A DNA stretch of 13,008 nucleotides from Proteobacteria bacterium UBA7821 (GCA_002480165.1 DLBP01000014.1:880-13887); one strand, 5' to 3'; counted from the stretch's first letter, positions 1 through 7,742 are shown. The notes: generated by a model from the letters alone, not told the origin. Numbers and translations are program-made.

Positions 1-90
1 ATGAGAGTTAAAATCACAATACGGACATTTAGCAATACACCATGGGAAATGAACATAGATACCGAGAGGGATGCGCTCTGGTTTATACAT
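1..90 (-). CDS. hemW: HemW-like radical SAM protein, N-terminal 30 codons only
   Basis: This partial gene runs off the left edge of the window. Reading the minus strand from an ATG at 88-90 gives 30 residues that include YVHFPWC, KCPYC and DFNSH. The three cysteines C18, C22 and C25 form the CxxxCxxC motif that binds the 4Fe-4S cluster of radical SAM enzymes, and the flanking residues match the start of HemW (formerly 'HemN-like', YggW). HemW is described as a haem-binding chaperone-like protein rather than a true coproporphyrinogen oxidase; oxygen-independent HemN is the main alternative, but its N terminus precedes the cysteine motif by a longer stretch. The start overlaps the stop of the upstream glycosyltransferase by 8 bp (ATGTATAA), and no good Shine-Dalgarno is visible, so translational coupling is likely. 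Identity is fairly sure from the short stretch; the function of this copy cannot be judged. Confidence 0.85.
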   Translation of the reverse strand, partial: MYKPERIPLGIYVHFPWCIAKCPYCDFNSH

Positions 91-1084
91 TAGACTGTTG
101 ACACACGGTCTCGATCATCCCATAGATTACTAACAGACTAATCGCTGTGATGAGTATGAGCTCTAGCTGTGACCAATGCCACACAATTGACAATCCAATC
201 AGACCGCTATTCATGGTAGACACTAACAACAAATAGGTGATTAGCTGCTTCTCACTGATTCCAACTGCCAATAAGCGTTGAAAAGCATGCTGTGAATGAC
301 GGTCTATCAACCGCTGACCGCGTGCGATTTTTCGAAACAAACTCAAGGTCGCATCCAACACAAAAGGTGACAATAAAATGTAAGCATACACCCATGAAAT
401 ATCAAAATTAAGGTCAACATAGTAAGCGTAAATAGCAATCGAAGCCCCTAAAAATGTACTGCCCACATCTCCCATATACATCACTGCTGGCGGCCAATTC
501 CATATTAGAAACATTAACAAAGCCAGCACTAACCCCAATGTAGACGTCGCCCATGTGAATTGTTGCATGACTAAAAAGCAAATAGAAAACATCAAAAAAA
601 TAACAATGGCCTGAGTGGTAGCGTAGCCATCACTACCATCCATAAAATTATATAAATTAACCGACCAAACAAACACCAGTGAAAAAAAGACGTGCTTAAT
701 GATCACCACATCGCCCAACCAGGGCAGGTCTGGATAGCCTATCAACTGATAGACCAGTTCAGCTGATACCAACTGAAGTAGCAAACGAACCCAAGGTGGC
801 AGGCAGTATACATCATCGATATAACCGGTTATAACGATTAACAACAATGGTGGTATAAACAGCATTAAGCCTGTTAGCCCCGCCCAATCAAGCCATAGTA
901 ACAGCATCAGCCACATGGTAGCAAAAATAAGCCCACCGCCCACCACTATTGAACCAGCCTGTCCCGCATGCAACATGATACCCAGTTTACGGCAAAGCGT
1001 ATTATAAACAGCGAGACCCCCGGGTACACAGATCGCTAAAACGGCTAATTCAAGGAACATCAGACCCATCCTGACGGTGCTCAT
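83..1084 (-). CDS. WecA/WbpL-type undecaprenyl-phosphate glycosyl-1-phosphate transferase (GT4)
   Basis: A 333-residue polytopic membrane protein of the MraY/WecA superfamily. These enzymes move a sugar-1-phosphate from a UDP-sugar to undecaprenyl phosphate at the cytoplasmic face, the first step of O-antigen or related glycan assembly. Visible motifs are the Mg-binding pair D90-D91 (YIDD), N143-N146-D149-G150 (NxxNxxDG), GDVGS at 205-209 and a late cytoplasmic loop RHSQHAFQR at 262-270, which looks more like WbpL-type enzymes than the HIHH of WecA. About ten hydrophobic segments are present. The usual first-loop signature (RSSH-PTPRGGG) is degenerate here, with only H39 and a GGG at 49-51 left. 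The start is uncertain: ATG at 1084 has AGGA 10 nt upstream, while in-frame ATGs at 1069 and 1060 also fit, the last being just before the first membrane helix. It overlaps the MFS gene by 35 bp or less and hemW by 8 bp. The sugar substrate cannot be told. Confidence 0.9.
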   Translation of the reverse strand: MSTVRMGLMFLELAVLAICVPGGLAVYNTLCRKLGIMLHAGQAGSIVVGGGLIFATMWLMLLLWLDWAGLTGLMLFIPPLLLIVITGYIDDVYCLPPWVRLLLQLVSAELVYQLIGYPDLPWLGDVVIIKHVFFSLVFVWSVNLYNFMDGSDGYATTQAIVIFLMFSICFLVMQQFTWATSTLGLVLALLMFLIWNWPPAVMYMGDVGSTFLGASIAIYAYYVDLNFDISWVYAYILLSPFVLDATLSLFRKIARGQRLIDRHSQHAFQRLLAVGISEKQLITYLLLVSTMNSGLIGLSIVWHWSQLELILITAISLLVIYGMIETVCQQSNV

Positions 1085-2369
1085 AGCTCCGACATCCTGT
1101 CTCTTTTAGATGATATATAGACAAATAGCACGCCAGTGATTGTGCCAATGGCAATATCAGTACAGCTCCATAAAGTAGCGGTAATGCATATATTGGATCA
1201 CCCTGTAGTTGTTTCCCATCCCAGAAATAATCAAGCAGATAACCAAAAACAGGTATATACATAACACCGTAGAGAATAGATATCATGTTGGTGAATGCAA
1301 TTGAGGTACCTGTATATTTTTTTGGATTGAGTTCGGTTGCAACCGCATAAGCAGTGACCACACCAGTATTAAAAAACCCGTAAATGCAGCACATGAGTGA
1401 TAAAGAATAGACACTATGACTTGGTGAAAACAAGATAGCCAATAGTAGTAACACGCAGCAACCAGCTGATACAATCAACGTTGGTCGTCTTAATAACAGC
1501 CAGTCGGAACACCAACCATTGAGGGCACCACCAACGCCCCAACCCACAAATATCCAACCGGTTGCTCTTGCAGCCTGACCATCCGTTAGCCCATAGACCT
1601 GTTCAAAAAACATGGGACCCCAAAGCTCACCAATCACCGCTGTTGGTAGATAAATAAGACCTGCAATCGATGCATTAATCCATGTTTGCTTATCCTGACA
1701 GACAAAGAGCAAACTGTCATACCAGCGCTCTCCTCGACTCCAGCCAGTGCCGCCTAATTGGCTGGTTTTATCGGTACAAACAAATAAGCAACAGGCAATG
1801 TATACCAGAGCCAGTGACAGAGCGATCATCGCCATCATGTACCGCCAACCATATAGCTGTAGACCATATGGCAGCACCATACTCCCACTAGCCCCGCCAA
1901 TCATTCCCATGATCTGGGTCATTCCTGCAAGTAAGCCCAATCTAGATTGTGAGAACCATGTTGTGGCCAACTTCAATGTACACACAAATGCAAAACTACC
2001 TGAAAGCCCCATAAAGAAACGAGCTAACTGAGCTTGAAAGAGCGACTCCGATGCAGAGAAACCCAACGAAGCTAATGCACAAACCAAAATGCTCCAACCC
2101 AGCAAGTACCCTGCACCCAAGCGATCCGTTAGTATCCCAACGGGAAGCTGCATCGCAATATAAACCATCTGAAATATCGCTGACAAAGAGCCAAATTGAC
2201 CACTAGAGATGTCAAAATCGCTCAATAGTGACTTACGCATGACAGCAGGTGAAATGCGAGCGACATACTCTATCATAAAAAAAGTAGCACCGATAAACCA
2301 AACTATCCATGGATAAATTGGCAACGGTTTCATTATATCTAGTACATATCGCTTTATCATTAGACCCAT
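1050..2369 (-). CDS. Major facilitator superfamily transporter
   Basis: A 439-residue protein with about 12 hydrophobic segments and an MFS motif A between helices 2 and 3 (GILTDRLGAG, residues 78-87). The N-terminal half (EYVARISPAVM, then FGSLSAIFQMVYIAMQLPVG) resembles, from memory, the anion/organic solute branch abundant in Legionella, Coxiella and Francisella (phagosomal nutrient transporters and relatives), so uptake of a small organic solute or amino acid is plausible, but the substrate is not readable. The gene lies inside the LPS export operon, overlapping lptG upstream and the GT4 gene downstream. Start choice is open: ATG at 2369 overlaps lptG by 10 bp; ATG at 2360 makes a TAATG stop-start junction; ATG at 2333 starts just before the first helix and gives the most typical N terminus. 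None has a strong Shine-Dalgarno, which favours re-initiation after lptG. Lipid or glycan transport is an alternative suggested only by location. Confidence 0.88.
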   Translation of the reverse strand: MGLMIKRYVLDIMKPLPIYPWIVWFIGATFFMIEYVARISPAVMRKSLLSDFDISSGQFGSLSAIFQMVYIAMQLPVGILTDRLGAGYLLGWSILVCALASLGFSASESLFQAQLARFFMGLSGSFAFVCTLKLATTWFSQSRLGLLAGMTQIMGMIGGASGSMVLPYGLQLYGWRYMMAMIALSLALVYIACCLFVCTDKTSQLGGTGWSRGERWYDSLLFVCQDKQTWINASIAGLIYLPTAVIGELWGPMFFEQVYGLTDGQAARATGWIFVGWGVGGALNGWCSDWLLLRRPTLIVSAGCCVLLLLAILFSPSHSVYSLSLMCCIYGFFNTGVVTAYAVATELNPKKYTGTSIAFTNMISILYGVMYIPVFGYLLDYFWDGKQLQGDPIYALPLLYGAVLILPLAQSLACYLSIYHLKETGCRSYEHRQDGSDVP

Positions 2370-3373
2370 CTAGTATGCCGATCAAGCCTGATCGACAAAA
2401 ACACCAATAAATATATCACAAGTATGTATGGTATCACAATGAGATCCCATGTAGTAGCCATAGGGACACCAAAATGGATTGTGATGAAAGACAACACACC
2501 AATGGCTATCGGCTGCGCGATGCGTCGTTGGCTATTTGAGTGGACATTCACATAAAAAGCAGACAGCCAAGTGATATAGAGCGCTAAAAACATATCCAGT
2601 GGATAAAATAATCGACTGAAAATAGCCTGATGATAATCCGCTAGTTGTGATGAGTGCAATAGAGGCTCTGACGCTAACTGGAAAAGGTCATACAATGTCA
2701 AGTATTTCGCTTGAGACGACATCAACTCTAACAATTTCGGCGTCACTGCTTGGAGTAGTTTTGAATCCTTCAGCACATGGGGTGTTTCGCCTGCTAAGTC
2801 GGTAATCCATTGGCCGTTGACATAACTTAGATTATGCCACTGGCTAACTTGGTTCAAGCCATGGTTATTGATTTGAATCCAATTCAATTGCCCCACTTGG
2901 TCCATGCGTTGTATCTGATTGAGTTGAAAAAACTCCTCATCATTGCCCAACCAAAGGGGACCATAGTCTTGGACTACGCGGTCAGTTGGATCAAGCTGCG
3001 GCTTACTTGAATAACCCATACCATCCAATAAACCAACTATTAGCACAATCAATACAATCAAGACACGGCCAAAATAAGCCAAGAGTTCTCTGACACTGTG
3101 ACCATGTATCCACAACATTAGCCAGTAGCGCCTTTGTCGCATTGCATCAATTGAAAAGGAAAAACCGATAATCATTGCATAAGGCAACAACAAGTAAACG
3201 TAGTGAGGTACCATGGCTAACATTAACATCAACCAATCCATCACGGACGCATTATCATTCATCCGGCTAACTAGAAAAGTCGTGGTATAAACCAGCGCAA
3301 TCATCACAAAAAGAGACAAAACGGCTAGTGTATATTTCAAGCAGTGACTTAACGTGTACCGAATGGCTCTCAT
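2360..3373 (-). CDS. lptG: LPS export ABC transporter permease LptG
   Basis: A 337-residue YjgP/YjgQ-family permease. LptG with LptF and the ATPase LptB forms the inner-membrane LptB2FG complex that extracts LPS and feeds it to the LptC-LptA bridge to the outer membrane. The layout fits: three N-terminal membrane helices (about residues 13-35, 50-75 and 101-117), a periplasmic beta-rich domain (about 120-250) and three C-terminal helices ending a few residues before the terminus. The region after helix 2 (AMRQRRYWLMLWIHGHS, residues 77-93) corresponds to the cytoplasmic coupling segment that contacts LptB. It is slightly shorter than E. coli LptG (360). The ATG start overlaps the lptF stop as ATGA. 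Assignment as LptG rather than a second LptF rests on order (second of the pair) and sequence character. The lptB and lptC genes are not in this window. Confidence 0.9.
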   Translation of the reverse strand: MRAIRYTLSHCLKYTLAVLSLFVMIALVYTTTFLVSRMNDNASVMDWLMLMLAMVPHYVYLLLPYAMIIGFSFSIDAMRQRRYWLMLWIHGHSVRELLAYFGRVLIVLIVLIVGLLDGMGYSSKPQLDPTDRVVQDYGPLWLGNDEEFFQLNQIQRMDQVGQLNWIQINNHGLNQVSQWHNLSYVNGQWITDLAGETPHVLKDSKLLQAVTPKLLELMSSQAKYLTLYDLFQLASEPLLHSSQLADYHQAIFSRLFYPLDMFLALYITWLSAFYVNVHSNSQRRIAQPIAIGVLSFITIHFGVPMATTWDLIVIPYILVIYLLVFLSIRLDRHTRWV

Positions 3374-4446
3374 TGTCTCTCACCATTTGATTTCATTGAT
3401 TGACACAGGAGCATCATCAAACACAGCATGGCTAGATATATCCACAAGCCTGAGTCGATTGTGAAAAAACCCTTTCCTATGGCATTTCTAACGACTACGA
3501 CCAGTATCAATGAACCCAAAAAGAAAAGAACGCTTCTTTTTACAAGAGTAATCACTCCTAAACCATGAAGTGCTTGTAGAGAGATCATAAAAAAAACGGT
3601 GAAGCTAATCGATAGTAATGGCTGAGACAGTCGCAAGAACAAGATTTTAGCGTCTGCTAAATTGTGATTAGAGCTTACTACCTGGTACAGCGTCCAAGTA
3701 TCGAGTGAGCTCTCTTTCACTAAACTGCCAATAGCTGTTGGAAAATCGATTAATTCAATTGGCATGTCTGCCGAAGCAAAATACACCGTATTGATGATGC
3801 GGTGCTCAACATCACCCCAAGAACGCCGACCATTTAGCAGATTAAAACGCTTCGTTTCACTGTTATAGCGAAGCACATCTGTCGTCACAATATCGTAGCC
3901 CAGGCGATCGAGTTTAAATGATCTAAAATCGCCTAATTGATTATCGACTCCCCCTTGTCCAGCCATATACCACGATGACTGCTGGTCATTCAATTGCGTC
4001 ATGGTATTGTTTAGCAAACCATTGGCCAGCATAGATGGTTCTTGCCAACGTTGTAATACGTGTTCACTTTGACTGATGAGTTTGGGCACGATCCAACAGG
4101 AGAGTAATACACTCAAAAGGCTGATAGCGACAGCGTATCCTGTGACAGTGGAGAGTAGGACTGACCGTGTGCTCACCCATGAATTGATGATCAGCCACTC
4201 TTGGCTTCTGCCCAGTTGATACATCGTCCTGGCGATTGAAAAAAAGAGTGCCAAAGGTAGCAAAAAGCTCAGTTTCAGAGGCAAATGAAGCGAAAATAGA
4301 TCGACCCACAGTGCGTAAGGCACGCTAACAGACTCATTGAATAGGAGAACCTGATCGACCACCGCCAACATGATTGACACGACCGTCAGGGATAATAGCA
4401 GTTCTCGGGCGAGTATATTTAATAAATACTGGCGTAGTATTAACAC
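3370..4446 (-). CDS. lptF: LPS export ABC transporter permease LptF, GTG start
   Basis: A 358-residue YjgP/YjgQ-family permease, first of the lptF-lptG pair and partner of LptG in the LptB2FG LPS extractor. It begins LILRQYLL, the usual LptF opening, followed by three N-terminal helices (about 14-36, 52-74, 97-121), a periplasmic domain (about 125-265) and three C-terminal helices. The segment RTMYQLGRSQEW (residues 73-84) sits where the LptB coupling helix is expected. The reading frame is open upstream to an ATG at 4488, but I chose GTG at 4446: it gives the canonical N terminus, has AAGG 8 nt upstream, and the predicted transcription start (near 4487) would exclude the ATG at 4488. It diverges from holC and is the first gene of a five-gene overlapping minus-strand cluster. 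In E. coli lptF diverges from pepA, which is missing here. Confidence 0.92.
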   Translation of the reverse strand: MLILRQYLLNILARELLLSLTVVSIMLAVVDQVLLFNESVSVPYALWVDLFSLHLPLKLSFLLPLALFFSIARTMYQLGRSQEWLIINSWVSTRSVLLSTVTGYAVAISLLSVLLSCWIVPKLISQSEHVLQRWQEPSMLANGLLNNTMTQLNDQQSSWYMAGQGGVDNQLGDFRSFKLDRLGYDIVTTDVLRYNSETKRFNLLNGRRSWGDVEHRIINTVYFASADMPIELIDFPTAIGSLVKESSLDTWTLYQVVSSNHNLADAKILFLRLSQPLLSISFTVFFMISLQALHGLGVITLVKRSVLFFLGSLILVVVVRNAIGKGFFTIDSGLWIYLAMLCLMMLLCQSMKSNGERQ

Positions 4447-4477
4447 ATTAGTAACCTTAAAAGTAAGCCAAAAAAAC

Positions 4478-4506
4478 ATGACATACAAGCTATATTATGT
4501 TATTTT
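4478..4506 (+). promoter_or_regulatory. Sigma70-like promoter for holC-valS
   Basis: A -35 box ATGACA (4478-4483, five of six consensus bases) and a -10 box TATTTT (4501-4506, four of six) are spaced by 17 nt. The expected start is near 4513, about 25 nt before the holC ATG. The -10 box of the opposing lptF promoter (4494-4499) lies within its spacer. Prediction from sequence only; the -10 box is weaker than that of the lptF promoter. Confidence 0.5.
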
Positions 4507-4522
4507 CATAAATAAATTGCAA
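4494..4522 (-). promoter_or_regulatory. Sigma70-like promoter for lptF operon
   Basis: On the minus strand a -35 box TTGCAA (4517-4522) and a -10 box CATAAT (4494-4499) are separated by exactly 17 nt. The expected start is near 4487, giving a leader of about 40 nt before the GTG of lptF. It is the only good promoter seen ahead of the cluster lptF-lptG-MFS-GT4-hemW, whose members all overlap. It interleaves with the plus-strand holC promoter, so the two may compete for polymerase. Prediction from sequence only. Confidence 0.6.
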
Positions 4523-4537
4523 TCTTTTAATGAGTTA

Positions 4538-4984
4538 ATGTCAAAACGCGTCGACTTTTTTATTCAACCGGATCACTTTGAACAAACGTTCCACACGTTT
4601 GGCTGTCATGTCATCGCCTTTTTATTTGACCAGACAATCCGGCCCATGGTTGTGTTGTGCACCAACGATGATGTGGCTAAACAGCTAGACCAATCACTGT
4701 GGCTATTTTCACCCCATCGGTTGATTCCACATGACCACTCAAACCTGAGTCAAACCAAAACGCCGATACGGATCACAACGCAACATCCCGAATCGATTCA
4801 TTCAGACGTATTGGTTGTTAACTACAACAACTCGGTATTTGATTCGACGGCCAGCCATGTTGCTGAGATCATCTCCAATCAAGAAAGTGATAAGTTATCT
4901 GCTCGACAGCGCTATCGCTCTTACCAAACCAGCCAATCCACCATTGAGACACACACCGATGTTAGAGAAATCATACCAGCCTAA
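4538..4984 (+). CDS. holC: DNA polymerase III chi subunit HolC
   Basis: A 148-residue protein, close to E. coli HolC (147). Chi bridges the clamp-loader (through psi, HolD) and single-stranded DNA-binding protein SSB. Family features visible are the N-terminal strand RVDFFIQP, a central LDQSLWLFSPHRLIPHD (residues about 49-65), matching LDEALW...FVPHN of E. coli, and the C-terminal helix ARQRYRSYQ (about 122-130), matching ARERYKAYR. The frame is open upstream to 4370, but that would run through the promoters and into lptF; the ATG at 4538 fits the family start and follows a weak TGAG 3 nt away. The last 26 bp overlap valS in another frame, which fits the usual holC-valS coupling. The sequence between these motifs is quite diverged, as is common for chi. 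No holD is in the window. Confidence 0.9.
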   Translation: MSKRVDFFIQPDHFEQTFHTFGCHVIAFLFDQTIRPMVVLCTNDDVAKQLDQSLWLFSPHRLIPHDHSNLSQTKTPIRITTQHPESIHSDVLVVNYNNSVFDSTASHVAEIISNQESDKLSARQRYRSYQTSQSTIETHTDVREIIPA

Positions 4985-7742
4985 ATCAATTGAAGCAGCC
5001 GTCCAAGAGATCTGGGATACAATGGCACAGTCCAACGCGACACCTGAGCAAGGTGCAGAGCCTTTTTGTATCTGCATTCCACCACCAAATGTGACAGGAG
5101 ACCTGCACATGGGGCATGCATTCCAGCTATCGATCATTGACATTCTCGTTCGTTTTAACCGAATGAATGGCCGTGATACTCACTGGCAAGTTGGTACTGA
5201 CCATGCTGGCATTTCTACTCAAATGGTTGTTGAGAGACAGCTAGAGCAAGCCGGTATCGACACCAAAGCAATCGGAAGAGAGGCGTTTATTCAACACATC
5301 TGGGAATGGATCAGTCATCGAAATATCAAGCATCAAATCAAGCGGATGGGCGCATCAGTAGATTGGACAAAAGAGCGATTTACCCTAGATGAACCCATGT
5401 CTCACGCTGTTCAAACGGCATTCATCCAACTACACCAACAAGGGCTTATTTATCGTGGTAAAAAGTTAGTCCATTGGGAAGTCAATCAGCAAACAGCCGT
5501 GTCCGACTTAGAAGTAGAAAATCAAGAACATGATGGCCATTTGTATCACTTTCGTTATCCGCTTAAGGAAGCCAGTAGCGATTGTCACAGCATAACAATT
5601 GCAACGACCCGACCAGAAACCCTACTAGGCGATACAGCCGTTGCGGTTCACCCAACCGATGAGCGCTACCGCCATCTAATTGGCAAGACTGTCATTCTGC
5701 CGATCGTTGGACGAGAGATCCCGATCATAGCCGATGACTACGTCGACCCAGCATTTGGCTCGGGCTGTGTCAAAATCACACCAGCCCACGACTTCAATGA
5801 TTATGAAGTTGGCATGAGACACGACTTACCAATCATTAATTTGCTAAATCCAGATGGCACCTTTAACAGTAATGCACCCAAGTCTTACCAGCATTTGGAT
5901 ATCAAAGCTGCTAGAGATAAGGTGGTTGCTGACATGCAGGCCTTAGCACTGGTTGATGCCATTGAACCACATAAACATGTTGTTCCTGTCTGCGATAGGA
6001 CTCAGACGGTTCTTGAGCCATATCTGACACAACAGTGGTTCATGAATATGAAAGAATTGGCTAAACGAGCCATTCAAGTTGTTGAAAACGGCGACATTGA
6101 ATTTCATCCAAAACATGAAGAGAAAGTTTATTTCCACTGGCTTAATCACATACAGGATTGGTGTATCAGTCGACAGCTGTGGTGGGGGCATCGGATACCT
6201 GCCTGGTATGACGCATCGGGAAAATATTATGTTGGAACTGATGAGGCAACAGTCCGCCGAATGTACCATGTGGATGAATCGATTGAATTATTTCAAGACA
6301 ATGATGTATTGGACACTTGGTTCTCCTCAGCTCTGTGGCCATTTGCCACACTGGGCTGGCCAAATAAGACTGTTGATCTGGATAAGTTTTTCCCTAACTC
6401 ACTTATGGTCACAGGTTTTGACATACTATTTTTCTGGGTTGCCAGAATGATCATGATGTCGCTCGCTTTGACCAATCAAGTGCCATTCAAACGGGTCTAC
6501 ATGCACGGTTTAGTGAGAGATGAATCAGGCGAAAAAATGTCAAAAAGTAAAGGCAATGTTCTCGACCCATTGGACTTAATCGATGGGGTGGATTTAGAAA
6601 CACTCATCCAGAAGAGAACCCAACACTTAATGCAACCACACAAAAAGAAATCCATTGAAAAGGCAACGCGCAAACACTTTAAAGGGGGTATCGAAGCCCA
6701 TGGTACTGACGCCCTTCGAATGACATTTTGTGCACTGGCAACAACGGGCCGGGATATTCCATTCAATCTTCAACGATTAAATGGCTATCGGAACTTTTGC
6801 AATAAAATTTGGAACGCCACTCGTTTCAGCCTAAACTATCTAACGGATGAATCTACGCCAATCGATGAAACTGCACTGGCTGATTTAGATCCGGTACATC
6901 ATTGGTTACTGACTAAACTCAATCAATGTATTGATGACTACCATCGCTGCATCAACGACTATCGTTTCGATCAATTGGCTCAAACGTGTTTTAATTTCTG
7001 CTGGAATATATTTTGCGATTGGTATATTGAATTCAGTAAACTCAACTTTCTATTAGATCCAAGTAGTCTGGCATATCAACAAAACCAGCAAGTCCTTCAT
7101 TATGCGCTCAAGCAAATGTTACTACTGCTGCATCCCGTTATCCCGTACATCACGGAGTCGCTATGGCAGTCAGTCAGCCCCAACAGCAAACCCTGTGCCA
7201 TTTCAGATTTCCCTCGCCAATTGATCTTACCAGAATCAAGCCAATCTCATTATGAATCAATCGAATGGCTACGTTCGACTGTCACCAGCATTCGAACGAT
7301 ACGATCAGAAATGAACATAGCACCCAAACGCGGGATTCAACTCCAGGTAGAATTGGCGAACACGGCGCTAACTAATCAATTAGATATCTATCAGAACTGG
7401 ATAAAATCCTTATGTAAAATAGACCGGATAGTCCTTCTAGGAGAACAGGAAAGACCCGATCCATCTGCTAGCTTTTGGCAGGAAAATACAGGGTTTCATA
7501 TTCCACTTGCCGGTTTAATTGACACTGACAAAGAATTAAACCGCCTTGACAAAGTATTGGCAAATTTAAAAGCAGATATTGAGAAGTCACAAGGGCTTCT
7601 GAGTAATGAACAATACGTTCAACAGGCCCCTGTTACCATAGTGAATAAACAGAGAGATGCGTTGCAGGTTCAGGTGGATCTTGAGAGAAAGCTGCGTTCT
7701 CAACGAATGATTATACAAGACGTGTCGGATCGGGAAGCATAG
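4959..7742 (+). CDS. valS: Valyl-tRNA synthetase
   Basis: A 927-residue class Ia aminoacyl-tRNA synthetase that charges tRNA-Val with valine and hydrolyses mischarged threonine (E. coli enzyme 951 residues). In order: HIGH-type motif HMGH at 50-53 after PPPNVTGDL; the Rossmann half with VGTDHAG; editing domain with TTRPETLLGDTAVAVHP and GSGCVKITPAHDFNDYEVG; WWGHRIPAW; DVLDTWFSSALWPF; KMSKS at 526-530; the anticodon-binding region from about GYRNFCNKIWNATRF; and the C-terminal coiled-coil arm (about 840-910) that grips the tRNA. The open frame extends back to 4815, but ATG at 4959 gives the usual MLEKSYQP start with GAGA about 10 nt upstream and a 26-bp overlap with holC. One oddity: the family's GG-I signature before QxxxxGxSVDW is replaced by SHRNI (about residues 110-114). 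All catalytic signatures are intact, so the enzyme is expected to be functional. Confidence 0.97.
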   Translation: MLEKSYQPKSIEAAVQEIWDTMAQSNATPEQGAEPFCICIPPPNVTGDLHMGHAFQLSIIDILVRFNRMNGRDTHWQVGTDHAGISTQMVVERQLEQAGIDTKAIGREAFIQHIWEWISHRNIKHQIKRMGASVDWTKERFTLDEPMSHAVQTAFIQLHQQGLIYRGKKLVHWEVNQQTAVSDLEVENQEHDGHLYHFRYPLKEASSDCHSITIATTRPETLLGDTAVAVHPTDERYRHLIGKTVILPIVGREIPIIADDYVDPAFGSGCVKITPAHDFNDYEVGMRHDLPIINLLNPDGTFNSNAPKSYQHLDIKAARDKVVADMQALALVDAIEPHKHVVPVCDRTQTVLEPYLTQQWFMNMKELAKRAIQVVENGDIEFHPKHEEKVYFHWLNHIQDWCISRQLWWGHRIPAWYDASGKYYVGTDEATVRRMYHVDESIELFQDNDVLDTWFSSALWPFATLGWPNKTVDLDKFFPNSLMVTGFDILFFWVARMIMMSLALTNQVPFKRVYMHGLVRDESGEKMSKSKGNVLDPLDLIDGVDLETLIQKRTQHLMQPHKKKSIEKATRKHFKGGIEAHGTDALRMTFCALATTGRDIPFNLQRLNGYRNFCNKIWNATRFSLNYLTDESTPIDETALADLDPVHHWLLTKLNQCIDDYHRCINDYRFDQLAQTCFNFCWNIFCDWYIEFSKLNFLLDPSSLAYQQNQQVLHYALKQMLLLLHPVIPYITESLWQSVSPNSKPCAISDFPRQLILPESSQSHYESIEWLRSTVTSIRTIRSEMNIAPKRGIQLQVELANTALTNQLDIYQNWIKSLCKIDRIVLLGEQERPDPSASFWQENTGFHIPLAGLIDTDKELNRLDKVLANLKADIEKSQGLLSNEQYVQQAPVTIVNKQRDALQVQVDLERKLRSQRMIIQDVSDREA

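Noticed and set aside
60..82. Hairpin-like sequence ACCGAGAG/CTCTGGT after the GT4 stop, read as a terminator
   Set aside because: It lacks a T-run and lies inside the coding start of hemW, whose frame carries the radical SAM motif.
4064..4309. 81-codon minus-strand frame inside lptF
   Set aside because: It is out of frame within a well-supported membrane protein gene and has no family resemblance or ribosome site.
6079..6450. 123-codon plus-strand frame inside valS
   Set aside because: Shadow of valS in another frame; the valS frame here carries conserved synthetase motifs.
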